DNA of 64,000 nt from assembly GCF_002272925.1 (NCBI RefSeq), contig NZ_MLAR01000008.1, positions 1 to 64,000 of the forward strand. Direction: 5' to 3'. This document shows positions 9,728 to 17,899 of this stretch, in pieces. Both the position numbers and the translations under genes were made by a program. The stretch is from Helicobacter sp. 13S00401-1. GTDB taxonomy: Bacteria; Campylobacterota; Campylobacteria; Campylobacterales; Helicobacteraceae. Position 1 is the stretch's first letter. Each line of letters starts with the position of its first letter. The notes under the pieces were generated by a model that made no database searches, was not told the origin of the DNA, and worked only from the letters and a program-made list of their open reading frames with translations.

Positions 9728-10477
9728 CTACTTTGAAAGATACTTTTTTATGAATAAAACATGTCTTAGATGAAATAAAAGCTCACGTCCTTGCCTATAG
9801 AATCTAAAAACTTCTTTTACTACTTTAAAAGCCCCTATATTTTGTTTTGTACTCATAGTGATAGTGCTGCACTGATTATGTTCATTAGATAAAACTAGCT
9901 CTGGGATATAAACCATCTCAACTACCCCATTTAAAAAAGAGTTACTCATATAGTTATCAACTGGTATATATACTTTTTTAGCGTGCTTTATAAACTTTCT
10001 AGCAGCACTTGGCGTTATGTAGTAACAAACTGCACTTAGTACTAGCTTAGGCGAGTAAGCAAAGTTTCTACCAACTAGTTTCATGGTGTTAAAACTTGAA
10101 AGATGAAGCTTTACATATTCATAAGGCGAACCAAAGCACTCCCTTATCCCTTTATCAAAGTAGCAAGCAAACTTACAGTCATCTTCTAAGATGACTATGG
10201 GTTTATTTAACTCTATGCATTTTTCCCATAAAAAGTAATGAGATGCAAAGCAAGCTATTTCAGTTTCACTAGTTTCTGGCTGGCGCCAAAGCTTGTTTAA
10301 AAACTTATCATGCCTTTTTATAAAGCCATTTGCCTTTATAGATTCTGGAGTTTGTGCATCAAAGAAATGAAAAGTTATGGGCGAAGAAGGGTAAGAGGCT
10401 TTAAAATCTAATATATTAGATTCCATAGCCTCTTTTCTTTGCGTACTTCTTTTTAGATTAATGATAAAAACATCCAT
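9728..10477 (-). CDS. Glycosyltransferase family 25 (LPS/LOS glycosyltransferase)
   Basis: A 249-residue cytoplasmic/peripheral protein with the GT25 layout: N-terminal VFIINLKRSTQRKEAM (residues 3-18), FFDAQTPESI near 43, a conserved CFASHYFLWEKCIE stretch near 80, the VILEDDCKF acidic motif around residues 95-103 (DxD-like metal/nucleotide-sugar site), and a C-terminal basic tail. GT25 enzymes add galactose or glucose to lipooligosaccharide. The acceptor cannot be told from sequence. It stands alone, divergent from the outer-membrane protein gene. Along with the sialyltransferase and NeuB 14 kb away it points to a variable, host-like LOS outer core. Confidence 0.85.
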   Translation of the reverse strand: MDVFIINLKRSTQRKEAMESNILDFKASYPSSPITFHFFDAQTPESIKANGFIKRHDKFLNKLWRQPETSETEIACFASHYFLWEKCIELNKPIVILEDDCKFACYFDKGIRECFGSPYEYVKLHLSSFNTMKLVGRNFAYSPKLVLSAVCYYITPSAARKFIKHAKKVYIPVDNYMSNSFLNGVVEMVYIPELVLSNEHNQCSTITMSTKQNIGAFKVVKEVFRFYRQGRELLFHLRHVLFIKKYLSK

Positions 10478-10520
10478 TTTTTTACAAATTCTCCTATTTT
10501 TTATTTCTATATAAGCGAAA

Positions 10521-10555
10521 TGTTATCACTTTTAATATTAAAATAACAGATAACA
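10521..10555. promoter_or_regulatory. Possible operator dyad between divergent genes
   Basis: TGTTATC at 10521-10527 and its complement GATAACA at 10549-10555 flank an AT-rich core in the intergenic region between the GT25 gene and the outer-membrane protein gene. The dyad is consistent with a dimeric repressor site (Fur-like half sites), but spacing is unusual and this is only a visual call. Confidence 0.25.
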
Positions 10556-10588
10556 AACTTACAACTTATGTATGAAGAAGTCGTCGCT

Positions 10589-11170
10589 ATGAAACTAAAA
10601 TTTGTCCTTTTAACCACATTATCAGCCTTGCTTGCTTTTAGTGCACCAATTTATGCCGAAAGTGAAACATCATTAAGTGAAAGCTCACTTTTAAACTCAC
10701 TAGGTATAAGCACCCAAAACACACATATAAATCATATAGCTGAGAAAAGTGGTATTTTTGTTGGTATAGGCGCTGCAACACATGAGTTTAAGATAACTAA
10801 AGTAAGTGGTACTTTACTACTAGGTTATACGCAGTTTTTTAATAAATACCTAGGTATAAGGATGTATCTAAACTATGAAAGACTTCCAAGCGACTACTAT
10901 GGTGGGCTTAATATAGACTTAATCTATGACATATTTCAAGGAGAAAAGCTAGGTTTTGGGATAATAGCAGGTAGTAGTAATGGCTACATAGCCTTTCAAA
11001 ACAAAGAAGAAGGCTACATAAGTCAAGTTAACGCTGGAGTTAGCTTTAACTTTGATGGCGGCCATAATAGACTTGAGCTACTTGCTAGAATCCCACTTAA
11101 CAACACTACTTTTAGACCTTTGCCAAAGGCTATGCCACTTTACACTTTTAGCTACACCTATACTTTTTAA
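10589..11170 (+). CDS. Small outer-membrane beta-barrel protein
   Basis: A 193-residue protein with a clear signal peptide (MKLKFVLLTTLSALLAFSAP, cleavage after APIYA) and alternating amphipathic strands rich in Gly, Tyr and Phe, ending in YTFSYTYTF with the terminal Phe typical of barrels recognised by the BAM machinery. Size suggests an eight-stranded barrel. ATG 10589 is preferred over ATG 10568 because it gives a compact signal peptide and has GAAGAAG eight bases upstream. It resembles the small Helicobacter outer-membrane proteins in general layout, but I cannot name the family. Its function (adhesin, porin or structural) is unknown. Confidence 0.8.
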   Translation: MKLKFVLLTTLSALLAFSAPIYAESETSLSESSLLNSLGISTQNTHINHIAEKSGIFVGIGAATHEFKITKVSGTLLLGYTQFFNKYLGIRMYLNYERLPSDYYGGLNIDLIYDIFQGEKLGFGIIAGSSNGYIAFQNKEEGYISQVNAGVSFNFDGGHNRLELLARIPLNNTTFRPLPKAMPLYTFSYTYTF

Positions 11171-11216
11171 GCTAGGTCTAAGTAAATCTTAAGTTTTTAA
11201 CCCTTTATCCCTAAGC

Positions 11217-13574
11217 TTAAATATCTTCTTCATGTTTGCACTTTATGCAAACTGCTTTATTTTTACCTTTTTGGCGCATTAAGTAGCCACACTTTTCACA
11301 GTGCTTATTTATAGGCTTAGTGCTTGATATAAAGTTGCACTTTGGATAGTTAGAACAGCCATAAAACACACTCCTTGCACGCTTTGCTACTATCTCTCCA
11401 CCACACTCTGGACAAGCTACATCTAAGGCATCACTTTTTAAAGACTTGGTATTTTTGCACTTTGGATAGTTAGAGCATGCTAAAAACTCGCCATTTCTTC
11501 CTTGTTTTATCACCATAGGAGCGCCACACTTTTCGCATACTTCAGATGTAGGCGTGGCGTTAGTTTCGCTAGTATCTTTTTTATCTTTTTTTATATAGTG
11601 GCATTTTGGATAGTTAGAACAACCTACAAAATCGCCATACCTTCCACTACGTAAAACTAAAGGCTCCCCGCACTCTGGGCACATCTCACCAGTTAACTCA
11701 TGCTTTTTAAGTGAAGCTATATTTTTCTCTCCATCTTCAAGCTTAGCGCTAAACCCTTCATAAAAGTCCCAAAGCACTTCTTCCCAGTTAGTAGAATGGC
11801 TAGCTATAGAATCTAGTTTAGATTCTAAGGCTGCTGAAAAGTTAGCATCTACTATCTCATTGAAGTTATTTTCTAACATATCAGTCACAGTAAAGGCTAT
11901 CTCTTGAGTATGGATTTGCTTTTTTTCTATAGCTATATAGTTTCTATCACTTAGTAATTTTATAGTTGGCGCATAAGTGCTTGGACGACCTATGCCTAAA
12001 GATTCCATAGTTTTTATAAGGCTTGCTTCTGAGTACCTAGCTGGAGGCTCAGTAGTTTTAAGAGTTTCTTTTATAGGGTCAAAGTTTATAGCCTCACCTT
12101 CTTTATAGCTTGGTAAAAGCTTATCTTTATCTTCATTGCCCATAACTTTATAGAATCCTTCAAAGATTAAACTTCTTCCAGTAGTTTTAAAAGTAGCGCT
12201 TTCACTACTTGCTAGCACACTTAAAGTATCAAAGACTGCACTACTCATCTGCGTTGCTACAAAGCGATTAAAGATTAGTGTATAAAGCTTTAACTCCTCT
12301 TCTTTTAAGTAGTCTTTAGCTATGCCTGGCGTGAAATCTATATTAGTTGGACGTATGGCTTCGTGGGCTTCTTGGGCACCTTTTGCTTTTGAGACAAAGC
12401 TTCTTGGACTTGATACTAGATACTTATCGCCATACTTTTCTTTTATATAACCTCTCAAAGCACTCACTGCTTCTTTGGTTATATTTAAACTATCTGTTCT
12501 CATATAGGTTATAACGCCCTCTAAGCCCCTATTAGTCTGTACTCCTTCATAAAGCCTTTGGGCTATACTCATAGTCCTAGTTGGGCTAAAACCTAAAACA
12601 CTACTTGCACTTTGCTGAAGGCTAGAAGTCATAAAAGGTGGACTTGGGTTAGTAACCCTTTGCTTTTTTTCTATACTAGAGATTTTATAGCTTTCACTTC
12701 GCAGCACTGTTAATGCAGCATCTACTTTTTCTTTTTCTAAAAAGCTAAGCTTTTCTATCTTATCGCCTCTATAGTAGAGTAAGTCAAAGCTTATATCTTT
12801 ATCATAAGCATTTATTAGATAGTAGTCTATTGGCTTAAAGTCTCTTATCTCTTTTTCCCTATCAACTAATATTTTTAAAACACTACTTTGCACACGTCCT
12901 GCACTAAGCCCTCTGTTAATCTTTTTAGCCAAAAGGCCTGAAAGTTTAAAACCCACTATCCTATCAAGCAGTCTTCTTGCTTGCTGGGCATTAACTTTAT
13001 CCATATCTATATTGCGAGGGTTTTCTAGTGAGTTAGTTATAGCTTGCTTAGTTATCTCATGAAAGACTATGCGAGGGAAACCTTCTACATTTTCTTTTAA
13101 GGCCTCTATGATATGAAAGCCTATGGCCTCTCCTTCTCTATCTTCATCAGTTGCGATATAAGTAGTCTCAGCTATATCATGAAAGGCCTTTATCTTAGCA
13201 ACCACATCTTGATGATCTTTAGCTAACTCATAGGTTGGAGTAAAGCTATTAGGCTTAATTGTTATACCAAAGCGTGACTTGGGAAGATCTCTTATATGCC
13301 CTTTAGAAGCTATAACTTCATAGTCTTTACCTAGGAAATTTTTTATAGTTTTTGCCTTAGCTGGGGACTCTACGATGATAAGATTCTTTAAAGTTTTAAC
13401 CTTAGGTTTAGATGCAACACTAGATTTTGTGCTGGTTTCTTTTTTCTTAGTGCTAGTTTTAGTTGTGGTCTTAGTTACAGTTTTAGTAGTTTTGGCTTTA
13501 GTTGTAGCCTTGGTAGTTTTTGTATCTTTAGTGGTTGTAGAAGAATCTTTTGTCTTAGAGTTAGCATTTGGCAT
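11217..13574 (-). CDS. topA: DNA topoisomerase I with extra low-complexity N-terminus
   Basis: A 785-residue type IA topoisomerase that relaxes negative supercoils. The Toprim domain starts at residue 65 (LIIVESPAKAKTI) with DxDxE as ATDEDREGEAIG near 141-152; the catalytic tyrosine is Y357 in GVITYMRTDS. The C-terminus carries four Cys4 zinc-ribbon repeats (CPECGEPL, CEKCGAPM, CPECGGEI, CEKCGYLM) used for DNA binding. Residues 1-60 form an unusual Lys/Thr/Ser-rich tail of KTTK/TKTT units that I do not know from E. coli TopA and that resembles a disordered nucleic-acid-binding extension. ATG 13574 has AAGGAT close upstream. It is divergent from rodA. Confidence 0.97.
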   Translation of the reverse strand: MPNANSKTKDSSTTTKDTKTTKATTKAKTTKTVTKTTTKTSTKKKETSTKSSVASKPKVKTLKNLIIVESPAKAKTIKNFLGKDYEVIASKGHIRDLPKSRFGITIKPNSFTPTYELAKDHQDVVAKIKAFHDIAETTYIATDEDREGEAIGFHIIEALKENVEGFPRIVFHEITKQAITNSLENPRNIDMDKVNAQQARRLLDRIVGFKLSGLLAKKINRGLSAGRVQSSVLKILVDREKEIRDFKPIDYYLINAYDKDISFDLLYYRGDKIEKLSFLEKEKVDAALTVLRSESYKISSIEKKQRVTNPSPPFMTSSLQQSASSVLGFSPTRTMSIAQRLYEGVQTNRGLEGVITYMRTDSLNITKEAVSALRGYIKEKYGDKYLVSSPRSFVSKAKGAQEAHEAIRPTNIDFTPGIAKDYLKEEELKLYTLIFNRFVATQMSSAVFDTLSVLASSESATFKTTGRSLIFEGFYKVMGNEDKDKLLPSYKEGEAINFDPIKETLKTTEPPARYSEASLIKTMESLGIGRPSTYAPTIKLLSDRNYIAIEKKQIHTQEIAFTVTDMLENNFNEIVDANFSAALESKLDSIASHSTNWEEVLWDFYEGFSAKLEDGEKNIASLKKHELTGEMCPECGEPLVLRSGRYGDFVGCSNYPKCHYIKKDKKDTSETNATPTSEVCEKCGAPMVIKQGRNGEFLACSNYPKCKNTKSLKSDALDVACPECGGEIVAKRARSVFYGCSNYPKCNFISSTKPINKHCEKCGYLMRQKGKNKAVCIKCKHEEDI

Positions 13575-13679
13575 ATTTATCCTTGTGTTTGATAAAAAAG
13601 TAGTATTAAAGCTTTAATTATTCTAACTTAAGTAAATGTAATTTATAATCAAGAACTTTATTTACCGCAAGGATTGTCA

Positions 13680-14840
13680 TTGTTTATTGGACGCCGCATA
13701 TCAACCCACTTTGATTATGTTTTAATCCTACTCATAATTCCTCTTATATTTGTAAGCACATTTTTACTAAGCGAAACCTCGACTGCCCTTATGTATAGAC
13801 AGTTAAGCTATGCATTTTTAGGAATCTTTGTTTTTGTCTTTGTTTTTTTTATACCGTTTAGATACCTCTATAAAAGCGTTATAGCCTTTTATGTTATCTG
13901 CATACTACTTTTAATAGCAGTAGATCTAATAGGTACAACTAAGCTAGGTGCCCAACGCTGGATAAGCATAGGAGGCTTTTCTTTACAGCCTAGCGAGCCA
14001 GTTAAAATCGCCATTATCTTGCTTTTAGCCCACTACATCCACCATAACCCTCCCCCAAAAGAAGGCTATGGAATCTTAGAGTTTTGCAAGATAAGCTTTT
14101 TTATACTTTTGCCTTTTTTACTCATACTAAAAGAACCTGATCTTGGAACTGCCCTAGTAGTTTTGATCATGGGCTATGGCATGCTTTTTATCATAGGGGT
14201 TAATAAAAAAATATGGATAAGCATCATCTTAGCCATAGCTATCTTTGTGCCTATAGCTTATAAATTTGAGATAGTTTTAAAAAAATATCAAATAGATAGA
14301 ATCCAAACTCTAATAAGTGGTAAGCCAAAGGCTCAAGTCTATCAAAGCCTAATTGCTGTAGGAAGTGGTGGGTTAACTGGCAAGAGTAAAGAAGATTCAA
14401 CCCAGTCTAATCTTAAGTTTTTACCAATTGCTACAAGTGACTTTATATTTGCCCACTTTGCAGAACGCTTTGGTTTTATAGGCTCTCTTATCCTTATAAT
14501 CCTTTATATGTCTATAGTGGTGCACATCTTTTCTTTTTGTTTTATAGAGAAAAAAGACTACTTTATGCGGGTGATTGCAAGTTGTGTGGCGTTACTATTT
14601 TTTATCTATGTGATAGTTAATATAGGTATGACTATAGAACTAGCACCCGTAGTTGGTATCCCCTTGCCTCTTTTTAGCTATGGAGGATCTAGTTTTATAA
14701 CCTTTATAGTGCTTTTAGCCATGCTTGAAAATGCGAAGGTGTTTCGCTTTGAGCTTTCTTATAATCCAGACAGTAACAACAATAATCTTTTTGGAAAGAT
14801 AGGATCTATAATCAAAAGAAAAAATAACCTTTTTAGGTAG
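13680..14840 (+). CDS. rodA: Rod-shape SEDS peptidoglycan polymerase RodA
   Basis: A 386-residue SEDS-family inner-membrane glycosyltransferase that polymerises lipid II during side-wall growth with a class B PBP. About ten membrane segments are visible, with family motifs GAQRWISIGGFSLQPSEPVK near residue 86 and the C-terminal GIPLPLFSYGGSSF signature near 330. LGAQRW with QPSEP favours RodA over FtsW when combined with the short N-terminus. AAGGA at 13669-13673 is six bases from TTG 13680; an in-frame TTG at 13674 abuts that site, so 13680 is the better start. The region after about 360 is Asn/Lys-rich and cytoplasmic. It is followed closely by the catalase-like gene. Confidence 0.93.
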   Translation: MFIGRRISTHFDYVLILLIIPLIFVSTFLLSETSTALMYRQLSYAFLGIFVFVFVFFIPFRYLYKSVIAFYVICILLLIAVDLIGTTKLGAQRWISIGGFSLQPSEPVKIAIILLLAHYIHHNPPPKEGYGILEFCKISFFILLPFLLILKEPDLGTALVVLIMGYGMLFIIGVNKKIWISIILAIAIFVPIAYKFEIVLKKYQIDRIQTLISGKPKAQVYQSLIAVGSGGLTGKSKEDSTQSNLKFLPIATSDFIFAHFAERFGFIGSLILIILYMSIVVHIFSFCFIEKKDYFMRVIASCVALLFFIYVIVNIGMTIELAPVVGIPLPLFSYGGSSFITFIVLLAMLENAKVFRFELSYNPDSNNNNLFGKIGSIIKRKNNLFR

Positions 14841-14876
14841 AATAAAATGACACTCAAAATCAAAAAGGATATTTTA

Positions 14877-15878
14877 ATGAAAAACATTTCTAAAGTTTGT
14901 ATACTAAGTGCCTTGCTTTTAGGCTTTAGCCCCTTTGTAAATGCAGCAGAGCCTGGCGCGTCAGCTCCTTCTAAGGCAGATCCAAGTGCACAAGACTTTG
15001 CTAATGCATTCCACATAGTAGCAGGTAAGTTTGATGGAAAACATAAGATTAATCACACTAAGGGCTTTTCTGCCATAGGTACTTTTAAGAGCGCTAAAAA
15101 CTTAAAAGACTTTTATGATATACCTATGCTAACAGGCAAAGGAAAGATAGATGCAGAGGTTAGATACTCAGTAGGAGGCCCTAACCCTCACGGAAGTGAT
15201 AAAACTCCAGGACTTGGCCTAGGCATAAAACTAAAAGGCAATGGAAGTGAGTGGGATATGGCCCTAGCTAGCGCACCTATAAACTTTGCTAAGACTAAAG
15301 AGCAGTTTCTAGGCTTTTTACAGTCAAGATTCCCAGATAAAGATGGAAAAGTAGATCCTAAAAAGTTTGAAGAGTTTGTTAAAACTTCAAAACCAGCTCA
15401 AAGATTTTTAGCCTACAACAAGATAAGAGGCATATCAAGATCTGTATCAAATGTCGCTTATTACAGTCTTCATGCATATATGTTTAAAACCGCTGATGGC
15501 AAGATGCAACCTGCTAGATTTGTCTTTGTCCCAGCACGCGGAGAAAGGACTTTAAGCAAAGAAGAGCTAGCTAAAACTAAAGATAACTACCTTGAAGATA
15601 CCTTTAAAAAAGACCTAAAAGCTGGCAGCATTAAGTACTACATGTATATTATCCCAGCAAGAGCTGATGATGTTATAGATGATACATCTATGCCTTGGGA
15701 TGACTTGCACGCTAAGATCTATGTAGGAACTTTAAATGTTACAAAATATGAAGGCCATAAATTTGCTCAAGATGTATTTATCCCAGGTGTTATGCCTAAA
15801 GGTGTAGGTGCTCCAAAAGACGCACTTTTTGAACTTAGAAACCATGTTTATGGGATAACTTTCAGTGAGAGACAATAA
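14877..15878 (+). CDS. Exported catalase-family (catalase-like) heme protein
   Basis: A 333-residue protein with a Sec signal peptide (residues 1-23, ending VNAAEP) and the fold motifs of the small catalase-related peroxidases. The distal histidine block is present as KINHTKGFSAIGTF, VRYSVGGPNPHGSDKTPGLGLGIK matches the following strands, and the proximal heme-tyrosine motif is R-x-x-x-Y in LRNHVYGITFSERQ at the C-terminus. The distal asparagine region (GNNTPVFF in true catalases) reads ALASAPINF, so the Asn is missing and peroxidase or other heme chemistry is more likely than catalase activity. H. pylori has a comparable catalase-like protein (HP0485, from memory). ATG 14877 has AAGGAT upstream; an earlier ATG at 14847 would put ten residues before the signal peptide. 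Confidence 0.88.
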   Translation: MKNISKVCILSALLLGFSPFVNAAEPGASAPSKADPSAQDFANAFHIVAGKFDGKHKINHTKGFSAIGTFKSAKNLKDFYDIPMLTGKGKIDAEVRYSVGGPNPHGSDKTPGLGLGIKLKGNGSEWDMALASAPINFAKTKEQFLGFLQSRFPDKDGKVDPKKFEEFVKTSKPAQRFLAYNKIRGISRSVSNVAYYSLHAYMFKTADGKMQPARFVFVPARGERTLSKEELAKTKDNYLEDTFKKDLKAGSIKYYMYIIPARADDVIDDTSMPWDDLHAKIYVGTLNVTKYEGHKFAQDVFIPGVMPKGVGAPKDALFELRNHVYGITFSERQ

Positions 15879-15882
15879 GCCT

Positions 15883-15934
15883 TTTTTATAGAATCTAGAT
15901 TCTATAAAAACTAGTCATGCCCTAAAGCATGACT
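15883..15934 (+). terminator. Tandem hairpins after the catalase-like gene
   Basis: A perfect 28-base palindrome at 15883-15910 centred on AGAATCT/AGATTCT, followed at 15913-15934 by a second hairpin (AGTCATGC / GCATGACT, loop CCTAAA) and a pyrimidine-rich tail. Located five bases after the stop codon. This is a strong structure-based terminator and an example of the paired-octamer pattern. Confidence 0.75.
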
Positions 15935-16066
15935 GCAATCTTTCCTCTTTTTAACACTTAAAATCAAAATATCATCAAATAATCCTCCACTATATATACT
16001 AATAATAAGTCTCATAGTAGAATCTAAAAGAGATTTCACTCTTACAAACAAAAAAAAGGAAAAACC

Positions 16067-16978
16067 ATGCATAGAAGAAAGTTTATACTAAGTACCGTGG
16101 CTATGGCTGGTGGGTTAAGCCTTATGGGGACAACTGCCTTTGGCACTAAAGCGGCTAAACTAGCCTTTAAAGATGATAAGACTAAGGTGCCAAATATAAG
16201 GCTAAATAATGGCGTAGAGATGCCTATCCTTGGATATGGTACCTATCAGATAAGCCCAAAGATAGCTACAAGATGCACGCTTGAAGCCTTAGAAGTTGGT
16301 TATAGACTACTAGATACAGCCGAGCTTTATAAAAATGAAAGTGAGATAGGAGTGGGACTAACACAAAGTGGTGTACCTAGAAAAGAGCTTTTTGTCACTA
16401 CCAAGCTATCTCATGATATGAGTTATAAAGAAACTTTTAAGGCAGTTAATCTTGCACTTAAAAATCTTCAAGTTGACTACCTAGACTTACTTTTAATCCA
16501 TATGGCATATCCAAACTCAGTACATATGTACAAGGCTATGGAAGAACTTTATGCTAAAGGAGTTTTAAAGGCTATAGGTATCTCAAACTTTAAAGCACAA
16601 AAATACACAAGCTTTATAAAGCAAGTTAAAGTTATCCCTATGGTAAATCAGATGGAAGCTCATGTATTTTACATGCAACAAGAACTTAGAAAAGTTATGA
16701 AAGATACTGTTTTAGAAGGTTGGAGTCCCTTTGCACAAGGGAAAAATGGATTTTTTGCTAAGCCAGTTTTAGAGAGCATAGCAAAAAAGCATCATAAAAC
16801 TATCGCGCAAGTTGGCCTAAGATTCCTAATACAAAACAACATAGTAGCCATACCAAAAACTACTCATAAAAAAAGGATGATAGAAAACATAGATATTTTT
16901 GACTTTAAACTTGATAGTGAAGATATGGCAAGCATAGCTAAACTTGAAACAAATAAATCTCTTTTTGGCTGGTATTAA
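16067..16978 (+). CDS. Aldo/keto reductase with twin-arginine signal
   Basis: A 303-residue aldo/keto reductase (AKR) barrel. The N-terminus MHRRKFILSTVAMAGGLSLM is a Tat signal (RRKFI, hydrophobic stretch, then TTAFG), implying export of the folded NADPH-dependent enzyme to the periplasm. The catalytic tetrad is visible: D and Y in YRLLDTAELYKNE, K in VTTKLSHD and H in LLLIHMAYP. The C-terminal phosphate-binding motif AIPKTTHKKRM is near 270. Substrate unknown; AKRs reduce aldehydes and dicarbonyls. It follows the catalase-like exported protein and may share an oxidative-stress role, which is inference from position. The ribosome-binding site AAAAAGGAAAA is strong. Confidence 0.92.
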   Translation: MHRRKFILSTVAMAGGLSLMGTTAFGTKAAKLAFKDDKTKVPNIRLNNGVEMPILGYGTYQISPKIATRCTLEALEVGYRLLDTAELYKNESEIGVGLTQSGVPRKELFVTTKLSHDMSYKETFKAVNLALKNLQVDYLDLLLIHMAYPNSVHMYKAMEELYAKGVLKAIGISNFKAQKYTSFIKQVKVIPMVNQMEAHVFYMQQELRKVMKDTVLEGWSPFAQGKNGFFAKPVLESIAKKHHKTIAQVGLRFLIQNNIVAIPKTTHKKRMIENIDIFDFKLDSEDMASIAKLETNKSLFGWY

Positions 16979-17365
16979 AGTCTTAAGTTGCTAACAAGTA
17001 AAGAGAAAACTTTTAGCCTTTAATGCTACTAGCCTATATTTTTTAAACACTAGCCCTTCAAGTATAAGAATATGGAATCTTAGATTCCATGCCATCTTTT
17101 AACCCCTCCCTTTATTAAGTAAGGCCTTTAAAAATTAATATCTAATCTACAAACATATCTCCTAGTTTTATAAAAAATCGCACTTAAACCTACACTTTTA
17201 TGCGCTAGCACTTGTTTTTTTTTTTTTGATTCTATACTTACCAAGCACTTAGTAAATAAGAAAAAATAGATTCAAATGCGGTGTTGATGAATGTAGAAAG
17301 CAAGCTTCCTAACAATCAGATAGCACTTAGTTTGATTCACACTATTAGCAAAAAAAGGAGTTAAT
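16979..17365. other. Intergenic with T13 tract, no gene
   Basis: No coding potential seen. It holds a 9-bp inverted repeat (ATGGAATCT at 17074-17082 and AGATTCCAT at 17084-17092), a probable terminator for the aldo/keto reductase, and a run of 13 T at 17215-17227, about 140 bases before the TM2 gene. The last 20 bases carry a perfect AAGGAG for that gene. Confidence 0.6.
17215..17227. repeat. Homopolymeric T13 tract
   Basis: Thirteen consecutive T between G17214 and G17228, in the promoter region of the TM2-domain gene. Tracts of this length slip readily in Helicobacter and Campylobacter and could alter promoter spacing or upstream structure. Confidence 0.85.
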
Positions 17366-17713
17366 ATGGGTCAGCAAGCTATGACATTACTGGCAACTTG
17401 GAATGATAGGATACCAGCTGATAGCTACGTGTTACTAACTGAAAGATTAAAAAAGATGCAAGATGATAAGATGAGTGCGCTTTTATCTTTAAATCTAAAA
17501 AGTCCTATAGTAGGCCTAGTGCTAGGCCTCTTTTTTGGATTATTTGGTGTGGATAGATTCTATAAAGGAGACATAGTACTAGGCGTAGTAAAGCTTTTTA
17601 TAGGTTGGCTCACACTTGGCATATGGCCAATAGTTGACTTGTTTTTAGTGTATAAAGGCATCAAGAAAGATAATCTTGAAAAGATAAGCAATGTCCTCTT
17701 GCTCACATCATAG
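17366..17713 (+). CDS. TM2-domain membrane protein
   Basis: A 115-residue protein with a cytoplasmic N-terminal helix (residues 1-45) and a TM2 domain: two membrane segments (about 48-68 and 75-97) joined by a short loop carrying the hallmark GLFGVDRFYKGD and followed by GIWPIVDLFLVYKGIKKDN. TM2 proteins are widespread; a molecular function is not established. AAGGAG lies eight bases before ATG 17366, so the start is secure. The upstream T13 tract suggests its expression may vary. It converges on uvrC. Confidence 0.85.
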   Translation: MGQQAMTLLATWNDRIPADSYVLLTERLKKMQDDKMSALLSLNLKSPIVGLVLGLFFGLFGVDRFYKGDIVLGVVKLFIGWLTLGIWPIVDLFLVYKGIKKDNLEKISNVLLLTS

Positions 17714-17861
17714 CCACTTTTTTGGTGAATAAAGAGTTATTTAGCAAAATCTCAAGGTATATAAAATCTATCACAAAAAAAGTAAAATGGATAGCTTTAT
17801 CTTTGCTAGTTTTGAGGCAAGACACTTTAGCAAACAAAACTACTAAAACCATAACTCAAAA

Positions 17862-17888
17862 GGCACTAAAGAAATCTCCCTTAGTGCC
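17862..17888 (-). terminator. Terminator of uvrC
   Basis: An 8-bp stem (GGCACTAA at 17862-17869, TTAGTGCC at 17881-17888) with an 11-base loop, 12 bases past the uvrC stop; read on the minus strand it is followed by TTTTGAG. Plausible intrinsic terminator. Confidence 0.6.
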
Positions 17889-17899
17889 AAACCAAACCC

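Noticed and set aside
13375-13617. 80-codon Val/Leu-rich plus-strand frame
   Set aside because: Antisense to the Lys/Thr-rich start of topA; its hydrophobicity is a by-product of codon complementarity.
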